In this document: positions 29,414 through 38,213 of the stretch, piece after piece | Layout of the letters: every line of letters starts with the position of its first letter | Position numbering within the stretch: position 1 is the stretch's first letter | DNA from: Streptomyces celluloflavus | GTDB lineage: Bacteria; Actinomycetota; Actinomycetes; Streptomycetales; Streptomycetaceae | Assembly (NCBI GenBank): GCA_000720995.1 | Contig: JOEL01000021.1 | Span: 1 to 64,000, forward strand | Direction of reading: 5' to 3' | DNA length: 64,000 nt | Program-made: the position numbers and the translations under genes | The notes under the pieces: model-generated | The model's database searches: none | The model's input: only the letters and a program-made list of their open reading frames with translations | Told to the model about the DNA's origin: nothing

Positions 29414-31246
29414 ATGCCCGTGGGACAAGCTGAGGAGAACACCGTGGGACGGGCTGTGGACAGCGACGCGCGAGACGGGGCCGAGCAGGCCGGTGCGAAA
29501 GCGTCCGGCGCGTCGCAACCGCCGGGCAGGCCGGCGCCGCCCGGTGGTGAGGCCGGGGGCAGCGCAGTCAAGGACCGCGAAGCCAAGGGCGGCAAGGCCG
29601 AGGGCAGCGGGGCCGGGAAGGGCAGGAAGGGCGGCAAGGCCAGGGCCGCGCTGTGGGAGTTCTTGCAGGGGCTCGGCAAGACCTTCATGCTGCCGGTCGC
29701 CCTGCTGGCGTTCTGCGGCATCATGCTCGGCGTCGGCAGCTCGCTCTCCAGCGAGTCCGTCACCGACAATTTGCCCTTCCTCAAGGCCGGTGTGTTCCAT
29801 CTGGTCTTCACCTGGATGGCCAACACCGGGCAGGTCGCCTTCACCTTCCTGCCGGTGCTCTTCGCGATGGCGATACCCCTCGGCCTGGCCCGCCAGGACA
29901 AGGGCGTGGCGGCCTTCTCCGGTTTCGTCGGCTTCGCGTCGATGAACCTCGCGGTGAACTTCTTCCTGACCACCAAGGGCGTGACGTCCGACGCCGAGAA
30001 GGCGCACTACGGCGTCGCCCAGGTGCTCGGCATCGAGTCCATCGACACCGGGCTCCTCGGCGCCGTCGGCGTGGGCATCGTGGTGGCGCTGCTGCATCAG
30101 CGCTACCGCACCAAGCGGCTGCCGGACGCGCTGGCCTTCTTCGGCGGGCTGCGGTTCGTACCGATCGTCTCCGCACTGGTGATGAGCGTCCTCGGGCTGC
30201 TCGTCCCGCTGGTGTGGCCGACGCTGGGCGGCTGGATCGCCGATCTCGGCAAGGGCATCGGGCACACCGGGGTCTTCGGGCCGTTCTTCTTCGGTATGGG
30301 CGAGGTGCTGCTGCGGCCCATCGGCCTGCACCACATCCTCGTCGCGATGTTCCGCTTCACCGACGCGGGCGGTGCGGGCGCGGTCTGCGGCGAGCACGTC
30401 AGCGGGGCGCTGAACCTCTTCTACGCGCAGCTGTCCTGCCCCACGCCCTCCGGCGCCGCGCACACCGCCACGCACTTCCTCTCGCAGGGCAAGATGGCCG
30501 CCTACCTGGGCGGACTGCCGGGCGCCGCGCTGGCGATGTACCACTGCGCGCGCAGGCGGATGCGCCCGGAGATCAAGGCGCTGCTGATCTCCGGTGTGGT
30601 CGCCTGTGTCGTCGGCGGGGTCACCGAGCCGCTGGAATTCCTCTTCCTGTTCCTCGCGCCCTGGCTGTACCTGATCCACGCGGTACTGGTCGGCCTCGGC
30701 TTCCTGACGGCGGCCGTGCTCGGCGTCTATGTCGGCAACACCGACGGCAATGTGATCGACCTGTTCGTCTTCGGCGTCCTCCAGGGCACGAGCACGAAGT
30801 GGTACCTCATCCCGGTCATCGCCGCCGTCTGGTTCGCCGTGTACTACTTCCTCTTCCGCTGGGCGATCAGGAAGTTCGACCTCAGGACGCCGGGGCGCGA
30901 CGAGCCGGCGGACGACGGGACGGCGGGCGCCACGGCGGCCGAGGACACCGGGCCCGCCGGCACCGGCGCCGCCACGCCGCCCGCCGTGGAGCTCGTCGCC
31001 GGGAAGTACGACCCGGTGGCGATCCTGGCGGCGCTGGGCGGCGCGGCCAACATCCGCTCCCTCGACAACTGCATCACCCGGCTGCGGATGTCCGTCGAGG
31101 ACGCGGGGCTGCTGGACGAGGCGCGGCTGAAGAAGCTCGGCGCGGTGGGCGTCGTCACGCTCGACCCGCACAACGTGCAGGTGATCATCGGCCCGCAGGT
31201 GCAGTCCGTGAAGGACGCCCTCGCCACGCTCGTCCCGGAGCACTGA
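29414..31246 (+). CDS. malX: PTS sugar transporter EIICB, MalX/glucose-maltose type
   Basis: The product has 610 residues. After a hydrophilic Gly/Ala/Lys-rich N-terminus (~80 residues) comes an EIIC domain with about ten membrane helices, including FMLPVALLAFCGIMLGVG, FTFLPVLFAMAIPLGLARQDKG and the substrate loop GGVTEPLEFLFLF. A linker (about 500-530) joins a C-terminal EIIB domain whose phosphorylated Cys is in NIRSLDNCITRLRMSV (about 561). The EIIA function must come from elsewhere. ATG 29414 is chosen because AGGAG precedes it; the frame is open to 29363. It is followed one base later by a MalY-like gene, the malXY arrangement known from E. coli. The symbol is by similarity only; the sugar is not known. 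Confidence 0.82.
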   Translation: MPVGQAEENTVGRAVDSDARDGAEQAGAKASGASQPPGRPAPPGGEAGGSAVKDREAKGGKAEGSGAGKGRKGGKARAALWEFLQGLGKTFMLPVALLAFCGIMLGVGSSLSSESVTDNLPFLKAGVFHLVFTWMANTGQVAFTFLPVLFAMAIPLGLARQDKGVAAFSGFVGFASMNLAVNFFLTTKGVTSDAEKAHYGVAQVLGIESIDTGLLGAVGVGIVVALLHQRYRTKRLPDALAFFGGLRFVPIVSALVMSVLGLLVPLVWPTLGGWIADLGKGIGHTGVFGPFFFGMGEVLLRPIGLHHILVAMFRFTDAGGAGAVCGEHVSGALNLFYAQLSCPTPSGAAHTATHFLSQGKMAAYLGGLPGAALAMYHCARRRMRPEIKALLISGVVACVVGGVTEPLEFLFLFLAPWLYLIHAVLVGLGFLTAAVLGVYVGNTDGNVIDLFVFGVLQGTSTKWYLIPVIAAVWFAVYYFLFRWAIRKFDLRTPGRDEPADDGTAGATAAEDTGPAGTGAATPPAVELVAGKYDPVAILAALGGAANIRSLDNCITRLRMSVEDAGLLDEARLKKLGAVGVVTLDPHNVQVIIGPQVQSVKDALATLVPEH

Positions 31247-31247
31247 C

Positions 31248-32450
31248 ATGACCCACCGACACCACCAACGGACCGACGCGGACACCGGCCCGGCGTACGA
31301 CTTCGACACCCCCGTCGACCGGCACGGCACCTGGTGCACCCAGTGGGACTACGTCGAGGACCGCTTCGGCGCCCCGGACCTGCTGCCGTTCACCATCTCC
31401 GACATGGACTTCGAGACCGCGCCCGAGGTGCTGGACGCCCTCCGCGGCCGGCTGGCGCACGGCGTCCTCGGCTACAGCCGCTGGCGGCACGCCGACTTCC
31501 TCTCGGCGGTCCGGCACTGGTACGCCACCCGGTACGCCACCGATATCGCCGAGGACCGGATCGTCTACGGGCCCTCGGTGATCTACCAGGTCTCGCAGCT
31601 GCTGCGGATGTGGTCGCGGCCCGGCGACGGGATCGTCGTGCACACCCCCGCCTACGACGCGTTCCCCAAGACCGTCGCCGCCCACGGCCGGGAGCTGCGC
31701 GGCTGCCCGCTGGGCGACGACGCGGAACTGGAGCGGCTGCTGGCGCTGCCCGATTCGTCGGTGCTGCTGCTGTGCTCACCGCACAACCCGACCGGGCATG
31801 TCTGGACGGCCGGGGAGCTGACACGGCTGGCCGAGCTCTGCGCCCGGCACGGCGTCGCGGTGATCAGCGACGAGATCCACGCCGATCTCGCCCGGGACGG
31901 CCATCCGCATCTGCCCTGGGCCCGGTTCGGCAGCGGGCGCTGGGCGGTCGTCACCTCCGCCTCCAAGTCGTTCAACATCCCGGCGCTGACCGGCTCCTAC
32001 GGGATTCTCGGCAGCGACGCGGACCGCGACGCGTATCTGCACCGGCTGAAGGACGCGGACGGGCTGTCCTCACCCGCCGTGCTGTCGGTGGTCGGCCATA
32101 TCGCCGCCTACCGGCACGGCGCCCCCTGGCTGGACGCGCTCCGCACCTACCTGGACGGCAATCTGCGGCTGGTCGCCGAGCGGCTCGGCGCGGCCTTCCC
32201 CGAACTGGCCTGGCAGCCGCCGCAGGCCGGCTATCTGGCCTGGATCGATCTGCGCCCGCTCGGGGTGCCCGAGGCGGCGCTCCAGCGGGAACTGATCGAC
32301 CGGCAGCGGGTCGCGATCATGCCGGGATCGACGTACGGGCCGGCCGGTGCGGGGTTCGTCCGGCTCAATGTCGGCTGCCCGCGCACCAAGGCGGCGGCGG
32401 GCGTCGACGCGCTCGTCCGGGCGCTGACGGCGCTGCGTACGGAGCGCTGA
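31248..32450 (+). CDS. malY: MalY/PatB-type PLP enzyme (C-S lyase / aminotransferase)
   Basis: The product has 400 residues and uses PLP. Family motifs are DFETAPEVLDALRGRLAHGVLGYSR at the N-terminus, the GPSVIYQVSQLL segment, NPTGHVW with CSPHNP before it (about 178-186), VISDEIHADL (cofactor Asp) and SASKSFNIPALTGSY with the Schiff-base Lys (about 243). MalY of E. coli is a cystathionine beta-lyase that also represses the maltose activator; whether this protein moonlights similarly is unknown. ATG 31248 begins one base after the PTS gene's stop, so the two are coupled. The naming rests on this pairing. Confidence 0.85.
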   Translation: MTHRHHQRTDADTGPAYDFDTPVDRHGTWCTQWDYVEDRFGAPDLLPFTISDMDFETAPEVLDALRGRLAHGVLGYSRWRHADFLSAVRHWYATRYATDIAEDRIVYGPSVIYQVSQLLRMWSRPGDGIVVHTPAYDAFPKTVAAHGRELRGCPLGDDAELERLLALPDSSVLLLCSPHNPTGHVWTAGELTRLAELCARHGVAVISDEIHADLARDGHPHLPWARFGSGRWAVVTSASKSFNIPALTGSYGILGSDADRDAYLHRLKDADGLSSPAVLSVVGHIAAYRHGAPWLDALRTYLDGNLRLVAERLGAAFPELAWQPPQAGYLAWIDLRPLGVPEAALQRELIDRQRVAIMPGSTYGPAGAGFVRLNVGCPRTKAAAGVDALVRALTALRTER

Positions 32451-32573
32451 GGCGCGGGGCACGGGCGCCGGGCGAAGGGGGCGGTCCGGCGCCCGGGTGC
32501 GGGCGGGCGCAACCCGGATGCGGGCATGTCCGGCGGACGGATCCGGGCATGCTCACCCTGTGAGTGAGCCGAG

Positions 32574-34190
32574 ATGAGTGAGCCGAGCCCGCCCGGCGGA
32601 GTCCGCCTGGCCTCGCCCCAAGGCCGCTGGGTGCTGCTGACGGCCGTGCTGGGATCGGGCATGGCGATGCTGGACAGCACGGTCGTCAATGTCGCGCTGC
32701 CGCGGATCGGCCTGGATCTGAACGCGGATCTCGGGGTCCTGCAATGGACCGTCACCGCGTACATGCTCACCCTCGCCTCGCTGATCCTGCTGGGCGGGGC
32801 GCTGGGCGACCGCTACGGCCGGCGCCGGGTGTTCGTGATCGGCGTGGTGTGGTTCGCGGCCGCCTCACTGCTGTGCGGTCTCGCACCGCACGCCGGGGTG
32901 CTGATCGCGGCCCGCGCCCTCCAGGGCATCGGCGGGGCGCTGCTGACGCCCGGGTCGCTGGCGCTGATACAGGCGGTCTTCCACCCCGACGACCGGGCGC
33001 GGGCGGTCGGCGCCTGGTCGGGGCTGGGCGGGGTCGCCGCGGCCATCGGCCCGTTCATCGGCGGCTGGCTGGTGGACGGACCCGGCTGGCGCTGGGTGTT
33101 CTTCCTGAACGTGCCGCTGGCGGCGATCTGCGTACCCGTCGCGCTGCGGCACGTACCGGAGACTCGGGAACGGGGCGCGCCCGGCCGCGGTTTCGACGTG
33201 GCGGGCGCGGCGCTGGGCGCGCTGGCGCTGGCCGGGGTGACGTACGCGCTGATCGCCGCACCCGGCCGGGGCGCCGCGCCGGGGGTGATCGTCCCCGCGG
33301 TGGCCGGGCTGCTGCTCGGGGTGGTCTTCATCCGGGTCGAGCGGCGGCGGGCGGACCCGATGCTGCCGCCGGAGATCTTCACCATCCGGCAGTTCAGCGC
33401 CGTCAACGCGGTGACCGTCTGTGTCTACGCGGCGTTCGGCGGCTTCTTCTTCCTGTCCGTGCTCCAGCTCCAGGTCGTGGCGGGCTATTCGGCGCTGCAG
33501 GCCGGCACCGCGCTGCTGCCCACGACCGTGCTGATGCTGCTGCTGTCCGCCCGGTCGGGGGAGCTGGGCGAGCGGATCGGCCCGCGGATCCCGCTCACCG
33601 TCGGCCCGGTGCTCTGCGCCGTCGGGATGCTGCTGATGGTGCGGGTCGGCGCGGACGCCTCGTATCCGACCGAGGTGCTGCCCGCGCTGGTGGTGCTGGG
33701 CATCGGGATGGTGACGCTGGTCGCGCCGCTCACCTCGACCGTGCTGGCGTCGGTGGACGTGGACCGGGCGGGCCTGGCCAGCGGTATCAACAACGCGGCG
33801 GCGCGGGCCGCCGGGCTGATCGCGGTGGCCGCGCTGCCGTTGCTGGCGGGGATGGGCCCGGAGGCGTACCGCTCGGCGGACCAGTTCGCGGCGACCTTCC
33901 GGCGCGCCATGCCGCTGTGCGCGGGCGTGCTGCTGGCCGGTGCGCTGATCGCCTGGCTGACGGTGCGCGGCGAGGCGCCGCGCGGCGCGGCCCCCGATGC
34001 CGCGGAGCCCGGCCACCCGGAGTGCGCGTACCACTGCGGGGTGAGCGCACCGCCGCTGGATCCGGGCGAGCCGCGGCCGCCGGCGGGCGGACCGGGGCTC
34101 CCCGGTCCCGACGGGGTGGGGGAGCCGGACTCCGGAGGGACGGGGGAGCCGGGTTCCGGGGCGGCGGACGGGCCCCGTAACCCTTCGTGA
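32574..34190 (+). CDS. MFS drug-efflux transporter, DHA2 (14-helix) family
   Basis: The product has 538 residues with about 14 membrane helices. The proton-drug antiporter pattern is clear: WVLLTAVLGSGMAMLDSTVVNVALP at helix 1, motif A GDRYGRRRVFVIG, ALQGIGGALLTPGSLAL, and GPFIGGWLVDGPGWRWVFFLNVP. The last ~50 residues are Pro/Gly-rich with several GEP units, hydrophilic and probably disordered. It lies 120 bases after malY on the same strand and may or may not be co-transcribed. The sequence GTGAGTGAGCCGAG just before ATG 32574 nearly duplicates the first codons, so the exact start is ambiguous. No ribosome-binding site is strong. Confidence 0.86.
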   Translation: MSEPSPPGGVRLASPQGRWVLLTAVLGSGMAMLDSTVVNVALPRIGLDLNADLGVLQWTVTAYMLTLASLILLGGALGDRYGRRRVFVIGVVWFAAASLLCGLAPHAGVLIAARALQGIGGALLTPGSLALIQAVFHPDDRARAVGAWSGLGGVAAAIGPFIGGWLVDGPGWRWVFFLNVPLAAICVPVALRHVPETRERGAPGRGFDVAGAALGALALAGVTYALIAAPGRGAAPGVIVPAVAGLLLGVVFIRVERRRADPMLPPEIFTIRQFSAVNAVTVCVYAAFGGFFFLSVLQLQVVAGYSALQAGTALLPTTVLMLLLSARSGELGERIGPRIPLTVGPVLCAVGMLLMVRVGADASYPTEVLPALVVLGIGMVTLVAPLTSTVLASVDVDRAGLASGINNAAARAAGLIAVAALPLLAGMGPEAYRSADQFAATFRRAMPLCAGVLLAGALIAWLTVRGEAPRGAAPDAAEPGHPECAYHCGVSAPPLDPGEPRPPAGGPGLPGPDGVGEPDSGGTGEPGSGAADGPRNPS

Positions 34191-34302
34191 CCGTGTGACC
34201 GTGGGGACCAGTCGGCCCGGTCGGCACCGGGGCCGGGGAGCCCCGGCCGCCGAGATGGCGGTCCGCCCGCGGGCCGGGGCGGGGACCAGGCAGACTTGGG
34301 GC

Positions 34303-34716
34303 ATGGCCATTCACGAGAACCTGCTCGGGGGACCGCCCCCGACCCACCTGCCCGACGATCCCGAGCCGCGCGAGCTGCTCGCCTCGGGCACGGCGCCGGC
34401 CGACGTCGCCGCGAAGTACCCGACCTCCTCCCTGGCCTGGGCCCAGCTCGCCGACGACGCGTTCGAGGCCGGCCGGACCGTCGAGTCGTACGCCTACGCC
34501 CGCACCGGTTACCACCGCGGCCTGGACTCGCTGCGCCGGGCCGGCTGGAAGGGCCACGGCCCGGTGCCCTTCGAGCACGAGCCCAACCGCGGTTTCCTGC
34601 GGGCACTGCACGCCCTCGCCCGCGCCGCCCAGGCGATCGGCGAGGAGGCGGAGTACGAGCGCTGCGCGACGTTCCTGCGCGACTCCTCGCCGACCGCGGC
34701 CGACATCCTGACCTGA
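34303..34716 (+). CDS. DUF3151 family protein
   Basis: The product has 137 residues, is cytosolic and is conserved across actinobacteria near fba. It starts MAIHENLLGGPPPTHLP, with SGTAPADVAAKYPTSSLAWAQLADDAFEAG in the middle (a TPR-like helical pair), then SYAYARTGYHRGLDSLRRAGWKG and FEHEPNRGFLRALHALARAA. It ends with EEAEYERCATFLRDSSPTAADIL. Function unknown. ATG 34303 was taken as the start of the conserved block. Its usual neighbour fba is 5 kb away here, with the malXY-MFS group in between. Confidence 0.8.
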   Translation: MAIHENLLGGPPPTHLPDDPEPRELLASGTAPADVAAKYPTSSLAWAQLADDAFEAGRTVESYAYARTGYHRGLDSLRRAGWKGHGPVPFEHEPNRGFLRALHALARAAQAIGEEAEYERCATFLRDSSPTAADILT

Positions 34717-34741
34717 GGAGGCCGCCCCAGGGGCGGAACAG

Positions 34742-34773
34742 AAGGGCCGGCCGCGTGATCGCGGCCGGCCCTT
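34742..34773 (+). terminator. Intrinsic terminator after DUF3151
   Basis: AAGGGCCGGCCGCG (34742-34755) pairs perfectly with 34760-34773, 4-base loop, 25 bases past the stop codon. Confidence 0.8.
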
Positions 34774-34901
34774 GCGCGGTCCGGATCCAGCGCGGATGAT
34801 TTCAGTGGGCCGGGGCACCCCGCGCCCGAGGGGACCGGGGCTCCCGAGCCAAGAGGAAGGGGCGGACCGCTACCCGGTAGTCCGCACCTGAGGAGTCCCT
34901 C

Positions 34902-35795
34902 ATGTCGCAGCCGTCTCCCACCGCAAGCACCACGCCGAGAGCCGCCGGGGCCGTGCCCGCCCCGGCCGAGACGGGCACGCCGTTCGCCCCCGATCTGAGC
35001 ATCGGCAGCCGGCACACCACCCCGTACGAGGACTACGTCCAGGCGGGCGTCCTCACCCACCTCCAGCATCCGCTCTCCGACGACCCCGGCGAGATGGTCT
35101 TCCTGGTCACCACCCAGGTCATGGAGCTGTGGTTCACGGTCATCGTCCATGAGTGGCAGACCGCCGCCGAGGCGCTGCGCCGCGACGACCTGCCGGTGGC
35201 CATGGACGCGCTCAAGCGGTCCGCCCATGAACTGACGGCGCTGAACGCCTCCTGGCAGCCGCTCGCCCGGCTGACCCCGACGCAGTTCAACGCCTACCGC
35301 AGCGCGCTCGGTGAGGGCTCCGGATTCCAGTCCGCGATGTACCGCAGGATGGAGTTCCTGCTCGGCGAGAAGTCCGCCGCCATGCTGGTGCCGCACCGCG
35401 GTGCGCCCCGGGAGCACGCCGAGCTGGCGAAGGCCCTTGACGAGCCGAGCCTGTGGGACGAGGTGCTGCGGCTGCTGGCGCGGCGCGGCCATCCGGTCCC
35501 GGACGCCGTCCTCCGGCGCGATCCGGCGCTCCGTTACGAACCGGACCGGGCCGTCGAGGCGGTCTGGGCCGATATATACGCCGGTTCGGGGGAGTCCGAA
35601 CTGGTCCGGCTCGGCGAGGCGCTGACGGATGTCGGCGAGCTGGTGTGGCGCTGGCGCAACGACCATCTGGTGGCGACCCGGCGGGCGATGGGCGCGAAGA
35701 TGGGTACCGGCGGTTCCGCGGGGGTGGCCTGGCTGGAGAAGCGGGCCCGCAAGAGCGTCTTCCCCGAACTGTGGACGGCGCGCAGCTATGTCTGA
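34902..35795 (+). CDS. kynA: Tryptophan 2,3-dioxygenase
   Basis: Heme enzyme that opens the indole ring of L-Trp to N-formylkynurenine, the first step of the kynurenine route. The product has 297 residues. It shows YEDYVQAGVLTHLQHP, VTTQVMELWFTV, the substrate-binding SGFQSAMYRRMEFLLG (about 146-161) and the C-terminal HLVATRRAMGAKMGTGGSAGVAWLEK (heme-ligand His about 256). The distal His that precedes Q in the HQxxELW motif of well-studied enzymes is Thr here. ATG 34902 has GAGGAG about 10 bases upstream. The last 8 bases overlap kynU, so the three kyn genes form one operon. Confidence 0.94.
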   Translation: MSQPSPTASTTPRAAGAVPAPAETGTPFAPDLSIGSRHTTPYEDYVQAGVLTHLQHPLSDDPGEMVFLVTTQVMELWFTVIVHEWQTAAEALRRDDLPVAMDALKRSAHELTALNASWQPLARLTPTQFNAYRSALGEGSGFQSAMYRRMEFLLGEKSAAMLVPHRGAPREHAELAKALDEPSLWDEVLRLLARRGHPVPDAVLRRDPALRYEPDRAVEAVWADIYAGSGESELVRLGEALTDVGELVWRWRNDHLVATRRAMGAKMGTGGSAGVAWLEKRARKSVFPELWTARSYV

Positions 35796-37125
35796 GACCC
35801 ACGAGACCCCTGAAGCCCACGAGACGCCAGAAGCCCACGGGACGCCCAGAGCCCGTGGGGCTTCCGAAGCTCATGAGACGCCCGCGACTCGCGAGAGCCA
35901 GGAGGCCGCACAAGAACCGGCCGCGGTGGCACGGGAGTTGGACGCCGCCGATCCGCTCGCCGCGATCCGTGACCGTTTCACCCTGGACGACACCGTCTAC
36001 CTGGACGGCAACTCCCTCGGCGCGCTGCCCCGCACGGTGCCCGCCCGGATCGCCGACGTCATCGCTCGCGAATGGGGCGAACTGCGTATCCGGTCCTGGA
36101 CCGAATCCGGCTGGTGGACGGCGCCCGAGCGGATCGGCGACAAGATCGCGCCGTTGCTCGGTGCCGCGCCCGGCCGGATCGTGGTCGGCGACTCCACCAG
36201 CGTCAACCTCTTCAAGGCCGTGGTCGGCGGCGTACGGATGGCCGGCAAGGGCTGTACGGAGATCCTCGTCGATATGACGACGTTCCCCACCGACGGCTAT
36301 ATCGCCCGGTCCGCGGCCCGGATGACCGGTCTCGCGGTGCGGCCCGTCGAGCCCGCGCGGATCGCCGACGAGGTCACCGAGCGGACCGCGCTCGCGCTGG
36401 TCAACCACGTCGACTACCGCACCGGCCGGCTCCACGACCTGCCCGCCATCACCGCCGCGCTGCACTCCGCGGGCGCGCTGGCCGTCTGGGACCTCTGCCA
36501 CAGCGCCGGTGCGCTGCCGGTCGGACTGGACGCGCACGGCGTGGACCTCGCGGTGGGTTGCACGTACAAGTACCTCAACGGCGGCCCCGGTTCGCCCGCG
36601 TACCTCTATGTGCGCGAGAGCCTCCAGGAGCGTTTCGACTCGCCGCTGCCCGGCTGGAATTCGCATGCCGACCCGTTCGGGATGGAGGCCGCCTACGCCC
36701 CGGCCGACGGCATCGTGCGCGGCCGGGTCGGCACCCCGGACATCCTGTCGCTGCTCGCCCTGGACGCGGCGCTGGACGTCTGGGACGGCGTCACGATCGA
36801 GGACGTCCGCGCCAAGAGCCTCGCGCTGACCGATTTCTTCCTCGACCGCGTGGCCGCGTGCGCCCCGCCCGGCCGGGTCCGCCCGGTCACCCCGCAGGAG
36901 CACCGGCGGCGCGGCAGCCAGGTGTCGCTGGAGTGCGCGGGTGCCGGGGAGGTGATGGCGGAGCTGATCCGGCGCGGGGTGGTCGGCGACTTCCGCCGGC
37001 CGGACGTGCTGCGCTTCGGCTTCACCCCGCTCTACACCTCCTTCGCGGACGCGGAGCGGGCGGCGCGGGTGCTCGGCGAGGTGCTGCGGGAGCTGCCGGA
37101 ACCGGTGGCCGGGACCGACGCGTGA
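35788..37125 (+). CDS. kynU: Kynureninase
   Basis: PLP enzyme that cleaves kynurenine to anthranilate and alanine. ATG 35788 overlaps the end of kynA and gives 445 residues. The core shows VYLDGNSLGALP (about 70), IVVGDSTSVNLFK (phosphate region), a cofactor segment VWDLCHSAGALP and Schiff-base Lys in GCTYKYLNGGPGSPAYLYV (about 262). The first ~45 residues consist of imperfect repeats of the six-residue unit EAHETP, which the family does not need. An in-frame GTG at 35926, directly before RELDAADPLAAIRDRF, could be the true start, so the repeated part may be untranslated. Confidence 0.93.
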   Translation: MSETHETPEAHETPEAHGTPRARGASEAHETPATRESQEAAQEPAAVARELDAADPLAAIRDRFTLDDTVYLDGNSLGALPRTVPARIADVIAREWGELRIRSWTESGWWTAPERIGDKIAPLLGAAPGRIVVGDSTSVNLFKAVVGGVRMAGKGCTEILVDMTTFPTDGYIARSAARMTGLAVRPVEPARIADEVTERTALALVNHVDYRTGRLHDLPAITAALHSAGALAVWDLCHSAGALPVGLDAHGVDLAVGCTYKYLNGGPGSPAYLYVRESLQERFDSPLPGWNSHADPFGMEAAYAPADGIVRGRVGTPDILSLLALDAALDVWDGVTIEDVRAKSLALTDFFLDRVAACAPPGRVRPVTPQEHRRRGSQVSLECAGAGEVMAELIRRGVVGDFRRPDVLRFGFTPLYTSFADAERAARVLGEVLRELPEPVAGTDA

Positions 37126-37985
37126 GCGCACCGGACGAGGAGTCGGCGCTGCTGGGGCTCGCCCCGGTGGCGCCGGACCGGACGGTGGCGTACGGACCCG
37201 GTCCGGACCGGGTCATCGACCTGTACGGGCCATGGGCGGGGGCGGCGCGCGGTCCGCTCGTCGTGCTGCTGCACGGCGGATTCTGGCGCGCGGCCTATGA
37301 CCGCCGCCATCTGTCGCCGCTGGCCGCGGAGCTGGCCGGGCACGGTCTGCCGGTCGCGCTCGCCGAGTACCGCAGGGCCGCCGGGGGCGCGGCGCGGATG
37401 GTCGAGGACGTGTCGGCGGCGGTGTCGGCGGCCGTGGACGAGGCGGGGGATGGGGCGGCGGACGAGGCGGGGTGCGCCGCGAGCGCCGTCCTGCTCGGGC
37501 ACTCCGCGGGCGGTCATCTCGCGCTGCTCGCCGCCGCCCGCCCCGGTGTCCCGGTGGCGCGGGTCGTCGCCGTCTCACCGGTCGCCGATCTCGCCCGCGC
37601 CCATGAGCTGGGGCTGAGCGGGGGCGCGGTGGCCGAACTTGTCGGCGGCGGGCCGGGGCTGGCGGCCCGGATCGCGGCGGCCGACCCGGCGCGCCACCCG
37701 CCCGCCGGGGTGCCGGTCACGATCCTGCACGGGGGCGACGACCCGGAGGTACCGCCGGAGCTCTCCCGCCGCTACGCGGCCGCCGCGGGAGCGGTGGCAA
37801 CGGCGCCGGGGGCGGTGGCAACGGCGCCGGGGGCGAGGACCGGGGCCGTGGGGGCGGCGGCCGCCGGTCACGCCCGTACGATCCTGCACGAGCTGCCCGG
37901 CGTGGGCCACTACGCCCCCGTCACCCCCGGCACCCCCGCCTGCCGCACCCTGCTCACCGAGCTGCTCGGAGGGTGGGCGGTGTGA
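37122..37985 (+). CDS. kynB: Kynurenine formamidase, alpha/beta hydrolase type
   Basis: Predicted to hydrolyse N-formylkynurenine to kynurenine, closing the gap between kynA and kynU. The 287-residue product starts at GTG 37122, overlapping the kynU stop. It has the HGGFWR oxyanion motif (about 47-52), the nucleophile Ser in AVLLGHSAGGHLALLAA (about 128), an acidic residue in LHGGDDPEVP and His in LPGVGHYAPV. This HGGFW/GHSAGGH type is the eukaryote-like arylformamidase, not the metal-dependent bacterial KynB, so the symbol describes the role. A 21-bp tandem duplication (37791-37832) repeats AVATAPG in frame. The assignment rests mainly on operon context. Confidence 0.8.
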   Translation: MSAPDEESALLGLAPVAPDRTVAYGPGPDRVIDLYGPWAGAARGPLVVLLHGGFWRAAYDRRHLSPLAAELAGHGLPVALAEYRRAAGGAARMVEDVSAAVSAAVDEAGDGAADEAGCAASAVLLGHSAGGHLALLAAARPGVPVARVVAVSPVADLARAHELGLSGGAVAELVGGGPGLAARIAAADPARHPPAGVPVTILHGGDDPEVPPELSRRYAAAAGAVATAPGAVATAPGARTGAVGAAAAGHARTILHELPGVGHYAPVTPGTPACRTLLTELLGGWAV

Positions 37986-38213
37986 CGGTGTGAGGTGTGC
38001 GGGTGGGGTGGCGCCGTACGGCACGGCTCAATGCTCGGCTCGTACGGCTCGGCTCGGGTCGTATGTCTGGTACGGCCCGTGGCGGTCGCCTCGTGGCCAT
38101 GGTCACGCGCACGGTCCGGACCGGTCCCGGGCCGCGTAGTACTTGAGGCGGATACCGGCAGATCCCCACTGCTGGGGACGCCCGGACAGCGCCCGCTGCT
38201 TACCGTAGACAGC

